Origin: Paludibacteraceae bacterium
Lineage (GTDB): Bacteria; Bacteroidota; Bacteroidia; Bacteroidales; Paludibacteraceae
Length of the DNA stretch: 57,314 nt
Direction: 5' to 3'
Assembly: GCA_017557345.1 (NCBI GenBank)
Contig: JAFYZR010000082.1
Span: forward strand, 1 to 57,314
In this document: positions 7,698-17,295 of the stretch, one piece after another
How positions within the stretch are numbered: the stretch's first letter is position 1
Layout: the number at the start of each line of letters is the position of its first letter
Made by a program: the position numbers and the translations under genes
The notes under the pieces: generated by a model
What the model was told of the DNA's origin: nothing
What the model saw: only the letters and a program-made list of their open reading frames with translations
The model's database searches: none

Positions 7698-8966
7698 TTA
7701 TATTAATATGCTTAATGCTTTTTTTAGCGCCGCAATAAATGCATCTACATCACTTTTGTCGTTATAAAGACCGAACGAAACTCTCACCGTTCCCGGAACT
7801 TTCATCTCATCAATCAGCGGCTCGGCGCAATGATGGCCGGTTCTTACCGCCACACCTTGTTGATCCAGCAACGTTCCTATATCAAACGGATGAATCAATT
7901 GTTTGCCATTATATACATTAAAACTGATTACTCCTTCTTTCGTTTGGCCTTCTGCATATATGTGAATATCCACTAATCCACTCATCCCCTCATCCGCTAA
8001 TCCTTTCAACTGCTTCTCGCAATATTCCGTCAGTTCCTGTTCATGCTTCTCAATTGCCTCTAAACCAATCGATTGCATATAATCAATAGCCGCTTTTAAT
8101 GCCCAGCTTCCAATGAAATTCGGAGTTCCGGCTTCAAACTTATAGGGTAACTCATTAAAGGTCGTTCCGTTCCAGCGAACATGATTAATCATCTCTCCTC
8201 CACCTTCATGCGGCGGCAGTTTCTCTAACCATTCTCGCTTGCCGTACAATACGCCAATTCCCGTTGGACCGTACATCTTATGCCCAGAGAATGCCATAAA
8301 ATCACAATCCATCGCTTGAACGTCTATTTTCATATGTGGAACACTCTGCGCGCCATCGATGCAAACAGGAATACCCTTTTCATGAGCCATACGGATAATC
8401 TGTTCCACGGGTTGAATAGTGCCAAGTACATTACTTACATGCGCTATACTTACCAACCTCGTTTTCTCGTTCAGCATCCCCTTAAAAGCCTCTAAATCCA
8501 ACGATAAATCTTCGCGCAAAGGAATATGCCGCAGCACGGCTTTCTTACGCTCACAGAGCATTTGCCATGGCACGATATTCGAATGATGCTCCAATCCACT
8601 TACGATAATCTCATCTCCCTCTTTAAGCAGCATTTCGCCGAAACTAAACGCTAAAGCGTTTATACTATCTGTCGTTCCTTTGGTGAAAATAATCTCATCA
8701 CTACTCTGCGCCCCGATAAACTCTGCTACTTTTTGCCTGGCCTCCTCATGCTTCATCGTTGCCACTTGGCTTAGATGATGCACACCACGATGGATATTGC
8801 TGTTCCACGAGGTATAAGCTTCCATAATAGCATCAAGAACCTGTTTCGGCTTTTGACTCGTTGCTGCATTATCCAAGTACACCAAATTCCGTCCGTGTAC
8901 CTGTTCTTTCAATATCGCAAAATCTTCTCTATTCATGGCTTGTAATAACTGTTTTCTAAAATCCAT
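7698..8966 (-). CDS. sufS: SufS-type cysteine desulfurase
   Basis: 422 residues. A PLP-dependent class V aminotransferase fold with VYLDNAATSQKP, SNIHRGVHHLS, the PLP lysine in SGHKMYGPTGIG, and active-site Cys380 in RTGHHCAEPL. It removes sulfur from cysteine for Fe-S assembly by the SUF pathway; no other suf gene adjoins it. A surface loop before the catalytic Cys region carries GLADEGMSGL, encoded by microrepeats at 7970-8003 and absent from the SufS sequences I know. A second ATG at 8936 would give a 4-base ATGA overlap with gldB and is an equally plausible start. Confidence 0.9.
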   Translation of the reverse strand: MDFRKQLLQAMNREDFAILKEQVHGRNLVYLDNAATSQKPKQVLDAIMEAYTSWNSNIHRGVHHLSQVATMKHEEARQKVAEFIGAQSSDEIIFTKGTTDSINALAFSFGEMLLKEGDEIIVSGLEHHSNIVPWQMLCERKKAVLRHIPLREDLSLDLEAFKGMLNEKTRLVSIAHVSNVLGTIQPVEQIIRMAHEKGIPVCIDGAQSVPHMKIDVQAMDCDFMAFSGHKMYGPTGIGVLYGKREWLEKLPPHEGGGEMINHVRWNGTTFNELPYKFEAGTPNFIGSWALKAAIDYMQSIGLEAIEKHEQELTEYCEKQLKGLADEGMSGLVDIHIYAEGQTKEGVISFNVYNGKQLIHPFDIGTLLDQQGVAVRTGHHCAEPLIDEMKVPGTVRVSFGLYNDKSDVDAFIAALKKALSILI

Positions 8967-9946
8967 TGAGCATCCGGTTCGGCCATCAGCTCTTGCAACG
9001 ATACATTTTCATTATGCTCCATATAACTCTCTGCAATTCGCCAGCCCAGCCAGATTCCTAATCTTCCCGGCGCATCTTGAGATATCTCAGAAGTAAAAGG
9101 ACCATCATTCAGATAACTGGTCAGCACCAGACTCTCGGTCTTAAATAGATCCCGTTTGTCCATCACCAAATGCCATATTCCTCGCTCATTCTTCACGCAC
9201 CAATCCCATTGCTCTTTGCTCCAGCCCATCACTTCATATGCCGGCAATTCGTTAAAAATTTGTGCCGTGAGATACATCACTTTGCCCCGATACATCATTT
9301 GGTCTAGCAGCCGGCTTTTAGTGCTGGTGTAGGGTAGATTCCGGAACAGGAAAGCACTTATCACATCCACCGGGATACACTCTTTCCGCATGGTTCGTTT
9401 TTGATAATCATAAACCACACGGTTATAATATTCATAATCGCTTCCGAGATACATATCCGCTCCGATTCCAATGAAATCATCTCCAAAGAAGATAGAAGCA
9501 TTAAAACCCGAAATAAATAAATACAGAGTAGGGATTTCCATTTCCGGATAAAGATAATGGACGCGTGTAAAAGCCTTATCGAACGATTGTTGCAAATCGG
9601 CTATGTCCGCAAAAATCTCTCGTTCCCGTTCGTTGGTTTGCTTGAAACCATATAATGTATCCTTCAAAAAGAGTGGCAATTGTTGCTCTAAGTATGCTGT
9701 ATCCGCCGAAGGAATGCCTAATATATCTTCTACCCATAAAGGCATAAACTCCGGATATTCATCATATAACACACGGATGTCTTGTGCCACAGTTGTTTCA
9801 TGCACATTCAATAGCGCCTTGTCAAACCGCACAATCTCTACTTCTTGCGCCTCCATCTCACTCGCTTTCGGAAAATATGTTCGTCCTTTCTGACAAGCCG
9901 TAAGCGTCAAGAAGCAAAGTGCTATGTATAATAACTTCTTCATCAT
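8933..9946 (-). CDS. gldB: Gliding-motility-type lipoprotein GldB
   Basis: 337 residues with a lipoprotein signal peptide ([18 protein letters not shown], acylated Cys18). The sequence pattern ([42 protein letters not shown]) matches GldB of Bacteroidota. In gliding Flavobacteria GldB is needed for motility; in non-gliding Bacteroidales its role is unclear, and it often sits next to sufS and the ABC ATPase as here. The ATG overlaps the stop of the ATPase gene by 4 bases, so the two are probably co-translated. Confidence 0.85.
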   Translation of the reverse strand: MMKKLLYIALCFLTLTACQKGRTYFPKASEMEAQEVEIVRFDKALLNVHETTVAQDIRVLYDEYPEFMPLWVEDILGIPSADTAYLEQQLPLFLKDTLYGFKQTNEREREIFADIADLQQSFDKAFTRVHYLYPEMEIPTLYLFISGFNASIFFGDDFIGIGADMYLGSDYEYYNRVVYDYQKRTMRKECIPVDVISAFLFRNLPYTSTKSRLLDQMMYRGKVMYLTAQIFNELPAYEVMGWSKEQWDWCVKNERGIWHLVMDKRDLFKTESLVLTSYLNDGPFTSEISQDAPGRLGIWLGWRIAESYMEHNENVSLQELMAEPDAQWILENSYYKP

Positions 9947-10593
9947 TTGATCACTCCATCAACTATTTCAATGACCCGATCCGCCATTTTGGCTAAATCC
10001 TTATCATGCGTTACTAGCAAAATAGTCTGGCCGTATTCTTTCCGTAACTGCAGTAATAAGTCGCTCAGTTCTTTCTTATTCTGGGTATCCAAACTGCCTG
10101 TCGGTTCGTCCGCAAGAATAATATCAGGATTCATCATTAGCGCACGCGCTGCGGCTACCCGCTGTTTCTCTCCTCCGGATAACTCATTCGGCTTATGGTT
10201 CAAACGATCCGATAACCCCAAATCCGTTAACAATTTTTCCGCTCTTGGCTTGTATTCACTCTCTTTCTGCCGTGCAATCATCGCAGGAATACATACATTC
10301 TCCAAAGCTGTGAACTCTGGCAACAACTGATGGAACTGGAAGATAAAACCAATATGTTTATTGCGGAAAGCAGCTAACTCGTTATCTTTCATTTTAAATA
10401 CATCCGTGCCTTCAATCAGCACTTGGCCTTTTGTCGGTCGATCGAGTGTACCGATGATTTGGAGTAGGGTAGTCTTACCTGCTCCTGACTTGCCGACAAT
10501 CGCTACAATCTCGCCTTTCTTTACTTCCAGGTTCACGCCTTTCAGCACTTCCAAATCGCCAAACGATTTCCAAATATTCTTAACTTCAATCAT
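9943..10593 (-). CDS. LolD-like ABC transporter ATP-binding protein
   Basis: About 216 residues from the ATG at 10593. An in-frame ATG at 10611 adds MVIGDF, encoded by microrepeat sequence, and is less likely. Walker [11 protein letters not shown]-loop, signature LSGGEKQR, Walker [14 protein letters not shown] and the H-loop THD are all intact. The DEPTGSLD form and compact size place it with the LolD/MacB/FtsE class, which powers extraction of lipoproteins or peptides from the inner membrane. No partner permease is adjacent. It is directly followed by the lipoprotein gene gldB. Confidence 0.85.
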   Translation of the reverse strand: MIEVKNIWKSFGDLEVLKGVNLEVKKGEIVAIVGKSGAGKTTLLQIIGTLDRPTKGQVLIEGTDVFKMKDNELAAFRNKHIGFIFQFHQLLPEFTALENVCIPAMIARQKESEYKPRAEKLLTDLGLSDRLNHKPNELSGGEKQRVAAARALMMNPDIILADEPTGSLDTQNKKELSDLLLQLRKEYGQTILLVTHDKDLAKMADRVIEIVDGVIK

Positions 10594-10611
10594 AAAATCA
10601 CCAATTACCAA

Positions 10612-11085
10612 TTATAAATCACCTATCTCCAATTTCCTGTCTTCATTCTCCTGAGGTACAATCTTCACCCATACCGTATCTTCCGGCAACAGGGCTTCTA
10701 TCTTTTCCGGCCATTCAATGAAACAGTAGTTGCCCGAATATAGATATTCTTCCGCTCCGAAATCCATCGCCTCACGAATATCTTTCAGTCGATAGCAATC
10801 AAAATGATATGCCTCGCCTTTGTAAGGTTGTTCCACGTCATACACATTTACAATTGCAAAAGTCGGACTGTTCACCACATCGGTTGTCCCCATCTCTTCA
10901 CACAACTTTTTGATGAACGTCGTCTTGCCGGCCCCCATCTGCCCGTCAAAGGCAAACACACGATGTGGTTCGGTCTGACGGAGAATATCCAAGGCACTTA
11001 CTTCCTCTCCTTGCTCATTTAGCACCAAAAGGCCTGATTTTTCATATTTTTTTAGTGTATAAATACGCATGTTCTTGCTTTTCAT
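10612..11085 (-). CDS. tsaE: tRNA threonylcarbamoyladenosine biosynthesis ATPase TsaE
   Basis: 157 residues. Walker A GQMGAGKTTFIK, then VNSPTFAIVNVY, YHFDCYRL and FIEWPEKI are the classic TsaE blocks. With TsaB, TsaC/Sua5 and TsaD it makes the t6A modification at position 37 of ANN-decoding tRNAs; a Sua5/YrdC protein is encoded at 54759. Two starts are possible, 11085 or the ATG at 11070 (MRIYTL). It follows uvrC by 7 bases. Confidence 0.92.
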   Translation of the reverse strand: MKSKNMRIYTLKKYEKSGLLVLNEQGEEVSALDILRQTEPHRVFAFDGQMGAGKTTFIKKLCEEMGTTDVVNSPTFAIVNVYDVEQPYKGEAYHFDCYRLKDIREAMDFGAEEYLYSGNYCFIEWPEKIEALLPEDTVWVKIVPQENEDRKLEIGDL

Positions 11086-11092
11086 TCAATTC

Positions 11093-12910
11093 TCAGAGAC
11101 TTATTTTTGCTTGTAATCGTTCATAAATCATTGATCCTCTGTGTTTTCCGAGTAATTCTATCCATTCTTCTTTTTTGGCTGCTCTAGCTTGTTTCACAGA
11201 CCCAAAATGATTCAAAATTTTCTGTTTTAAGCTTGGTCCGATGCCGTCAATTTCGTCTAACTGACTGTGTATCAATGATTTACTACGTTTTTGCTTGTGA
11301 TACGTTATTGCAAAGCGGTGAACTTCATCCTGAATGTTCGTCAACAATCGAAAAACTTCACTTGTCACAGGCATACTGATCTCTTTTGGAGGAAAACCAA
11401 ATAACAATGTCTGTGTTCTATGTTTGTCATTTTTCTTCAATCCTGCTATCGGAATATGCAAACCCAACTGATCTTCCAATGCTTCTCGAATAGCATGCAT
11501 CTGACCCAAACCTCCATCGGCAATAATCAAGTCTGGCATTTGACCACCTTCATCTATCATGTGTTGGTATCTTCTTCTTACCACTTCACGCATACTCGAA
11601 TAATCATCGATTCCATCGACACTTTTGATCTCAAATCGTTTATAATCACTCTTGCTCGGTTTAGCCATTCGATAAACTACACATCCTGCTACGGCACTTG
11701 TACCTTGTATGTTTGAGTTATCAAAGCAGTCAATCCATCGTGGCAGGGTAGGGAGAGCCATCATTTTTTGTAGTTCTGTTAAGATTCTTATGCCCCGTTG
11801 TTCAGAATTTAGCTTATCTTCTTGCTTCATTCGGTCGAGTTTATATTGCCGCACATTTTGCATAGCTAAATCCAGTAGTTTCTTTCTATCCCCGTTTACG
11901 GCAATAAAAATATGTAGCGAATCATCAAAAATCTCCGGAATGAACGGAACAATTACGTCTTTTGTACTACTCTCCAATTGGGTTCTTAACTCCATCATAC
12001 CAAGTGCCAAAATCTCCTCTTTCTCCTCTTCCATCTTCCGCCGATATTCTATTGTTTGCCCCTGTACAATAGATCCGTTGTGCACATGTAGCATAGAAAT
12101 ATAGACTTTATCATCTTGCTCATCATATCCAAATACATCCACATCTTTTGCCGATGAATTCGTGATAATTGTCTTGCTTTTGAATTGCTCTAGTAGTTCT
12201 ATCTTATGCTTAATTGTGGCAGCTACTTCATATTTCATCTGTGCCTCTAAGGACATCATCTCATCTTCTAGTTGTCTGCCAATCTCGTGTGCATCTCCCT
12301 TAATCAGTTTGCGTGCCTGCTCTACCCATTTCTGGTATTGTTCTTTGCCAATTCCTTCACAAATACCGCAACAATTCTTTAGGTGGTATTTTAGGCATAC
12401 TCTAACTTTCTTTTTCTCGATGGAATCGTTAGTTATTGGTATGTTGCAGGTCCTGATAGGATAGAGTTTATGGATCAACTCCAATACCATATCTACAGTA
12501 TTACCAAAACTGTATGGACCGTAATACTCTCCTGTTTTCTTGTTTATTGTACGAGTCTTGAATATGCGAGGGTAGGTTTCGCGTGTAATGCAGATACTTG
12601 GATAAGATTTCCCGTCTTTCAATAGGATGTTATACCTCGGTTGGTATTGTTTAATTAGATTGTTCTCTAATAAGAATGCATCCTGCTCGTTCTCTACTAC
12701 TACATATTTGATATCGGCTATATGGGATACCAACTGACGAGTTTTTGATGACTGGTGATCTTTTGAGAAATAGCTGTTTACGCGTCGATGAAGATTCTTT
12801 GCTTTACCCACATAGATAATCTGCCCTTCCTTATCAAAGTACTGGTACACTCCCGGTTGTTCAGGAATGCGCTTCAATAAGAGTGTAATATGATTATCTT
12901 TATTCGTCAA
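11093..12910 (-). CDS. uvrC: Excinuclease ABC subunit C
   Basis: 605 residues, normal length. The N-terminal GIY-YIG nuclease (GVYQYFDKEGQIIYVGKAKNL) makes the 3' incision. A UVR motif for UvrB contact lies near residues 205-230. The RNase H-like 5' nuclease begins at WIDCFDNSNIQGT, and tandem helix-hairpin-helix (IDGIGPSLKQKIL) closes the protein. It acts in nucleotide excision repair. Its start overlaps the apt stop by 11 bases. Confidence 0.95.
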   Translation of the reverse strand: MTNKDNHITLLLKRIPEQPGVYQYFDKEGQIIYVGKAKNLHRRVNSYFSKDHQSSKTRQLVSHIADIKYVVVENEQDAFLLENNLIKQYQPRYNILLKDGKSYPSICITRETYPRIFKTRTINKKTGEYYGPYSFGNTVDMVLELIHKLYPIRTCNIPITNDSIEKKKVRVCLKYHLKNCCGICEGIGKEQYQKWVEQARKLIKGDAHEIGRQLEDEMMSLEAQMKYEVAATIKHKIELLEQFKSKTIITNSSAKDVDVFGYDEQDDKVYISMLHVHNGSIVQGQTIEYRRKMEEEKEEILALGMMELRTQLESSTKDVIVPFIPEIFDDSLHIFIAVNGDRKKLLDLAMQNVRQYKLDRMKQEDKLNSEQRGIRILTELQKMMALPTLPRWIDCFDNSNIQGTSAVAGCVVYRMAKPSKSDYKRFEIKSVDGIDDYSSMREVVRRRYQHMIDEGGQMPDLIIADGGLGQMHAIREALEDQLGLHIPIAGLKKNDKHRTQTLLFGFPPKEISMPVTSEVFRLLTNIQDEVHRFAITYHKQKRSKSLIHSQLDEIDGIGPSLKQKILNHFGSVKQARAAKKEEWIELLGKHRGSMIYERLQAKISL

Positions 12911-13439
12911 CTTCTATACCGAATAAGCAATCTAAACCATCTGACTTGCCTTCCAGATGCTTTCGGCCATTCAAGCCTTCGAGTTCAATGAGACAGTTGA
13001 CATAAATCTTCTTTACCCCCAGTTTCTTTACCAGATTGATTGCTGCTTCCATTGAACCACCTGTCGCCAGTATATCATCATGAATCAGAACAACATCGTT
13101 CTCATTCAGCGCATCCTTATGCATCTGAATAGTATCCTCTCCATACTCTTTTTTATATGTAACAGAGATGGTTTCTGCCGGCAATTTGTTGGGCTTGCGT
13201 ATAGGGACAAAACCTGCACCTAACTCCATTGCAACAGCTGGGGCCATAATGAAACCGCGAGACTCTATGCCTACTACTTTGGTTATCCCCTTGTCTCGAT
13301 ATAATTTTACGATCTCATCACGCATCCATTCCATGTACTCTGCCTTCAGTAGGGCAGTTGTGATGTCCTTGAACTGTATGCCTGGAATGGGAAAATCAGG
13401 CACGTTTCGAATAGCATTTTTTACTTCTTCTGCAGTCAT
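12900..13439 (-). CDS. apt: Adenine phosphoribosyltransferase
   Basis: 179 residues, typical length. The PRPP-binding loop VLIHDDILATGGSMEAA and the N-terminal FPIPGIQFKDITTLL-like block (here FKDITTALL) identify the enzyme, which salvages adenine with PRPP to AMP. It is the first gene of the run apt-uvrC-tsaE and follows a 73-base spacer carrying a parS-like site. Confidence 0.94.
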   Translation of the reverse strand: MTAEEVKNAIRNVPDFPIPGIQFKDITTALLKAEYMEWMRDEIVKLYRDKGITKVVGIESRGFIMAPAVAMELGAGFVPIRKPNKLPAETISVTYKKEYGEDTIQMHKDALNENDVVLIHDDILATGGSMEAAINLVKKLGVKKIYVNCLIELEGLNGRKHLEGKSDGLDCLFGIEVDE

Positions 13440-13460
13440 ATTGTATAATATTTTTTGATT

Positions 13461-13476
13461 TGTTCCACGTGAAACA
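13461..13476. promoter_or_regulatory. parS: parS-type ParB binding site
   Basis: TGTTCCACGTGAAACA matches the chromosomal parS consensus TGTTNCACGTGAAACA at every position. It lies in the short spacer between mnmG and apt. A nearby 8-bp palindrome, TAGTTTGC-ttt-GCAAACTA (13484-13502), may be separate. parS sites usually cluster in the origin-proximal part of bacterial chromosomes. No parA or parB gene is in this window, so the function is inferred. Confidence 0.8.
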
Positions 13477-13512
13477 TTTAAAGTAGTTTGCTTTGCAAAC
13501 TAAAATGCAAAT

Positions 13513-15378
13513 TTATCTCCCCATTAATACTAATAATACGCTTATATCATTGGGGCTGACACCGGGTATACGCTGGGCTTCTCCAATGGATTTTGGACGA
13601 ATCCTGTCCAGTTTTTGTCTGGCTTCAGTACTCAAACTTTGTACCTCATCATAATTAAAGCCATCGGGTATGCGTATTTGATCCAGTCGTTGTAGTTTGG
13701 CAGCTTCATTCTGCTCGCGTTTTATATATCCTGCGTATTTGATCTGAATCTCACAACTCTCTATGATTTCATCGGATAAATTCTCTGTTTTTGCTTTCAG
13801 GCTCGGGAGAATATCGGCAAGTTCTTTGATTCCAACTTGTGGACGCAGAATAAGATCACTTATTTTGCATCCCTCGTGCAATGGAGTGCTGCCAATCTGC
13901 TCCAGCCAGCCGTCAATATCTCCTCTATGCACAATAGTGTTCTGCATATATCCGATGAAATCGGAACAACTTGTTTGTTTACCGCACCATAAATCATACC
14001 GCTCCTTATCTGCTAACCCCATCTCATAGCTGCGTTTGGTCAATCGTTCATCTGCATTATCTTGGCGCAGTAATATTCGGTACTCCGCTCTGGAAGTGAA
14101 CATTCGGTATGGCTCATCTACTCCTTTATTGACCAAATCATCAATTAATACACCAATATAACTTTCGTCTCTACTCATGGTAAATGGATTGCCGCCATGA
14201 GTGTTGATATGTGCATTTGCTCCGGCTACCAGTCCTTGTCCTGCTGCCTCTTCATAACCTGTCGTTCCGTTAATTTGTCCGGCAAAAAACAGATTTTTAA
14301 TCTGTTTTGTTTCTAAGGTATGGTGCAGTTGTGTTGGATCGAAGAAGTCATATTCAATAGCATATCCGGGACGATATAATACTACATCTTCCAGTCCTTT
14401 TATGGTTCTTAATCCGGCTAATTGTATTTGCCATGGCAAACTGCTGGAGAAGCCATTCACATAATATTCATTGCTGTCAACTCCTTCCGGCTCGAGGAAT
14501 AATTGATGTGCTTCTTTGTCTGCAAAGGTTACAATCTTGGTTTCTATGCTCGGGCAATAACGCGGACCGATACTCTTGATTTGTCCGTTGAAAAGGGGAG
14601 AATCTGCTAATCCTGCGCGTAATGCTTCGTGGGTGTTAGGATTGGTGTAAGTAATCCAGCATGGCATCTGCTTTAGTTCTCTTTTGACAGAGTCAAGATA
14701 AGAGAACTTTCTCCAGTCATTATCACCATCCTGTCGAACCAATTCATCAAAATGAATGGACCTGGCATCTACACGCGCAGGAGTGCCGGTTTTCATTCGG
14801 TCTGTGCGGAAACCTAATTCTACCAACTGCTCTGTTAATCCGTAGGATGCCGGTTCGGATATACGTCCTCCTGCTATCTGCGTCTTGCCGCAATGCATCA
14901 ATCCATTAAGGAATGTGCCATTGGTAAGTACTACGGCTTGTGCCTCCATTTCGATACCTAATAACGTCTTTACACCGCATACCTTATTATCTTTGATAAT
15001 AAGACTTGTTACAATATCTTGCCAGAGATATAAGTTATCGGTATGGGAAAGTACTCGTATCCATTCCTCTATAAATCGTTTGCGATCGCTTTGACTGCGC
15101 GGACTCCACATTGCCGGACCTTTACTTTGGTTAAGCATCCGGAATTGAATGGCACTTCTATCTGTCACAATACCCATCTGTCCGCCTAACGCATCAATCT
15201 CTCGCACAATCTGTCCCTTGGCGATACCACCTACGGCAGGATTGCAACTCATCTGCGCAATCTTATTCATATCCATTGTGATAAGCAGCGTCTTACTGCC
15301 CATCCGGGCAGCAGCACTTGCGGCTTCACAGCCTGCATGGCCTGCTCCTACTACTATCACATCATATTTGAAATCCAT
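13513..15378 (-). CDS. mnmG: tRNA uridine-5-carboxymethylaminomethyl modification enzyme MnmG (GidA)
   Basis: 621 residues, family-normal. The FAD-binding GAGHAGCEAASAAARMG opens the protein, followed by MSCNPAVGGIAKG, GTFLNGLMHCG and GGRISEPASYGL, all hallmark MnmG blocks. With MnmE it installs cmnm5U at the wobble position of tRNA. It directly follows yraN (1-base gap) and forms the distal end of the mreB-rodA run. Confidence 0.96.
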   Translation of the reverse strand: MDFKYDVIVVGAGHAGCEAASAAARMGSKTLLITMDMNKIAQMSCNPAVGGIAKGQIVREIDALGGQMGIVTDRSAIQFRMLNQSKGPAMWSPRSQSDRKRFIEEWIRVLSHTDNLYLWQDIVTSLIIKDNKVCGVKTLLGIEMEAQAVVLTNGTFLNGLMHCGKTQIAGGRISEPASYGLTEQLVELGFRTDRMKTGTPARVDARSIHFDELVRQDGDNDWRKFSYLDSVKRELKQMPCWITYTNPNTHEALRAGLADSPLFNGQIKSIGPRYCPSIETKIVTFADKEAHQLFLEPEGVDSNEYYVNGFSSSLPWQIQLAGLRTIKGLEDVVLYRPGYAIEYDFFDPTQLHHTLETKQIKNLFFAGQINGTTGYEEAAGQGLVAGANAHINTHGGNPFTMSRDESYIGVLIDDLVNKGVDEPYRMFTSRAEYRILLRQDNADERLTKRSYEMGLADKERYDLWCGKQTSCSDFIGYMQNTIVHRGDIDGWLEQIGSTPLHEGCKISDLILRPQVGIKELADILPSLKAKTENLSDEIIESCEIQIKYAGYIKREQNEAAKLQRLDQIRIPDGFNYDEVQSLSTEARQKLDRIRPKSIGEAQRIPGVSPNDISVLLVLMGR

Positions 15379-15379
15379 A

Positions 15380-15832
15380 TTATCGTTTTCTTCCTATCGT
15401 TTTATTGCGATGACTCCATTTCCATTGTCCGTTATAACTACCGGAACTCACTGTTCTGACTTGGGGTTGAAAGGCATTTTCCAGATGATTGCGGTAAGTT
15501 ATTTCATTTGTTTTGGCATCAACTAATATTCCAATGATGTCAAAACGCGGAGTCTTTGTTATCTGTTTGTGTTTGATATATGCGTTAGCCGCAGCTATCA
15601 TTCTTCTCTTTTTATTCTCATCTACATATTCTTCCGGCAGCATATTTCCGAAAGTGGTGGTTCTTGCTTTTACTTCCGCGAAAACAATCTCTTTTCTGCT
15701 TTCCGCTATCAAATCTACTTCCAGGTGTCCCATACGCCAGTTATGTTCTGTAACGCGGAAACCTTTCTTCTTCAGCATTTTAGTGGCTTCTTCCTCGCCG
15801 AGAATTCCTATGGGATCGGTAACAAATGACAT
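15380..15832 (-). CDS. yraN: YraN family (UPF0102) endonuclease-fold protein
   Basis: 150 residues. GEEEATKMLKKKGFRV, NWR-x-GHLEVDLI and VFAEVKART carry the D...E-x-K triad of the restriction-endonuclease-like UPF0102 family. Its precise role is not established. The C-terminal 30 residues after the conserved core are Ser/Trp/Lys-rich and look unconserved. The start overlaps the rodA stop by one base (TAATG). Confidence 0.88.
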   Translation of the reverse strand: MSFVTDPIGILGEEEATKMLKKKGFRVTEHNWRMGHLEVDLIAESRKEIVFAEVKARTTTFGNMLPEEYVDENKKRRMIAAANAYIKHKQITKTPRFDIIGILVDAKTNEITYRNHLENAFQPQVRTVSSGSYNGQWKWSHRNKTIGRKR

Positions 15833-17295
15833 TATCTTAATTGCTCAGTGCGGGCTGCATCTAATCGTAGTAAGACAAACAATAACAGCGTAAATCCCCA
15901 TAACGAACTACCACCATAACTGAAGAAAGGTAATGGGATACCTATTACCGGCAGTACTCCCAACACCATACCTACGTTAATCATCAGATGGAATAGGAAG
16001 ATGCTGGCTACTGCATATGCATAAATCTGCGTGAAGTTATTCCGTTGTCGTTCGGCAATCTCTATCAATCGCAAAATAAAGAGCAAATAAACCAATAAAA
16101 CTCCGATGGAACCGACAAAACCCCACTCTTCACCAACGGTGCAGAAAATGAAATCAGTATCCTGTTCCGGTACAAATTGCAGCTTGGTTTGTGTTCCTTT
16201 CAGGTAGCCTTTTCCCATGAATCGTCCTGAACCGATGGCGATACGGGCTTGATTGACGTTATATCCTGCACCCGCCGGATCTTCTTTCATTCCTAACAGC
16301 ACCTCAATACGGATACGTTGGTGCGGTTGAAGTACTTTGGTGAATACAAAATCACATGCCTGGGTATAACCAATACATAGCAAACTAACTACTGCAACAA
16401 TCAGCAGCATATACTTGCGCCAATAGAGGCTAACGAAAATCATATATAGCACTAAAGCAACTACCACTCCCATCGATATCCAATCAAATGGGACGCGCAC
16501 CCAGATATTGACAAGCAGGCTGATGCCATATACTACTATTACACTGCCAATCAATATCAATGCTTGCCATTTCATTTTGTGCTCTTTACAGATGAAATAT
16601 ATCTCTACGGCCGTCAGTAGTAGCATGCAGGCTAAGATACCTACACTTCCGCTACCAAAAGGTAAAGCCACTCCTCCCCAGCGGATACTGATGATGAAAA
16701 GCGCTACCGCGGCAACCACCATCCATAGTACATATCCGCTCATGCCCTGACGGTAAAAAACAAAGAGGAATGCTGCAAAAACGAGTGCCGAGCCGGTCTC
16801 TTTTTGAAGTACCATGATGATGAGAGCCGGTATGCCAATCAACGCAAAAGGTACGATGAGATCGCGCCAACCTCGTAATTTGTATTCATAGCGTCCCATG
16901 TATTTGGCAACGGCCAAAGCGACGATACATTTAGCAAATTCCGCCGGTTGCAGACTGATTGGACCCAAAGAGATCCAACTCAAGGAACCTTTGATATCAT
17001 GTGCTAGGAATGGCGTAACTAACAGCAACAGCAACATCACGCCATAAGCGATATAAGCCAAAATATCGTATGTCTTCCAGTCAATAAGAAGCAGAATTAT
17101 TCCTAATACTACGGAACCAATCATCCACGCAAATTGTTTACCTGCGCGGTTGGAGAAATCAAAGATACTCGTTTGGTCAAACGTGTAACTTGCACCATAG
17201 ATATTCAGCCAACCGAAGATGACTAAAACTAAAAATAGACCGATGGTGATCCAATCTACGTTTTGCCATATGTTACCACTTCTTGACGCTCTCAT
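15832..17295 (-). CDS. rodA: Rod-shape-determining peptidoglycan polymerase RodA
   Basis: 487 residues, longer than the roughly 370 of E. coli RodA but within the Bacteroidota range because of extra membrane segments in the middle. About ten hydrophobic helices, with signature blocks QPAEFAK, QKETGSALVF, GYNVNQARIAIGSG, EQDTDFIF and GIPLPFFSYGGSS. It is a SEDS glycosyltransferase that polymerises lipid II together with PBP2. The start overlaps the mrdA stop by 23 bases. Confidence 0.94.
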   Translation of the reverse strand: MRASRSGNIWQNVDWITIGLFLVLVIFGWLNIYGASYTFDQTSIFDFSNRAGKQFAWMIGSVVLGIILLLIDWKTYDILAYIAYGVMLLLLLVTPFLAHDIKGSLSWISLGPISLQPAEFAKCIVALAVAKYMGRYEYKLRGWRDLIVPFALIGIPALIIMVLQKETGSALVFAAFLFVFYRQGMSGYVLWMVVAAVALFIISIRWGGVALPFGSGSVGILACMLLLTAVEIYFICKEHKMKWQALILIGSVIVVYGISLLVNIWVRVPFDWISMGVVVALVLYMIFVSLYWRKYMLLIVAVVSLLCIGYTQACDFVFTKVLQPHQRIRIEVLLGMKEDPAGAGYNVNQARIAIGSGRFMGKGYLKGTQTKLQFVPEQDTDFIFCTVGEEWGFVGSIGVLLVYLLFILRLIEIAERQRNNFTQIYAYAVASIFLFHLMINVGMVLGVLPVIGIPLPFFSYGGSSLWGFTLLLFVLLRLDAARTEQLR

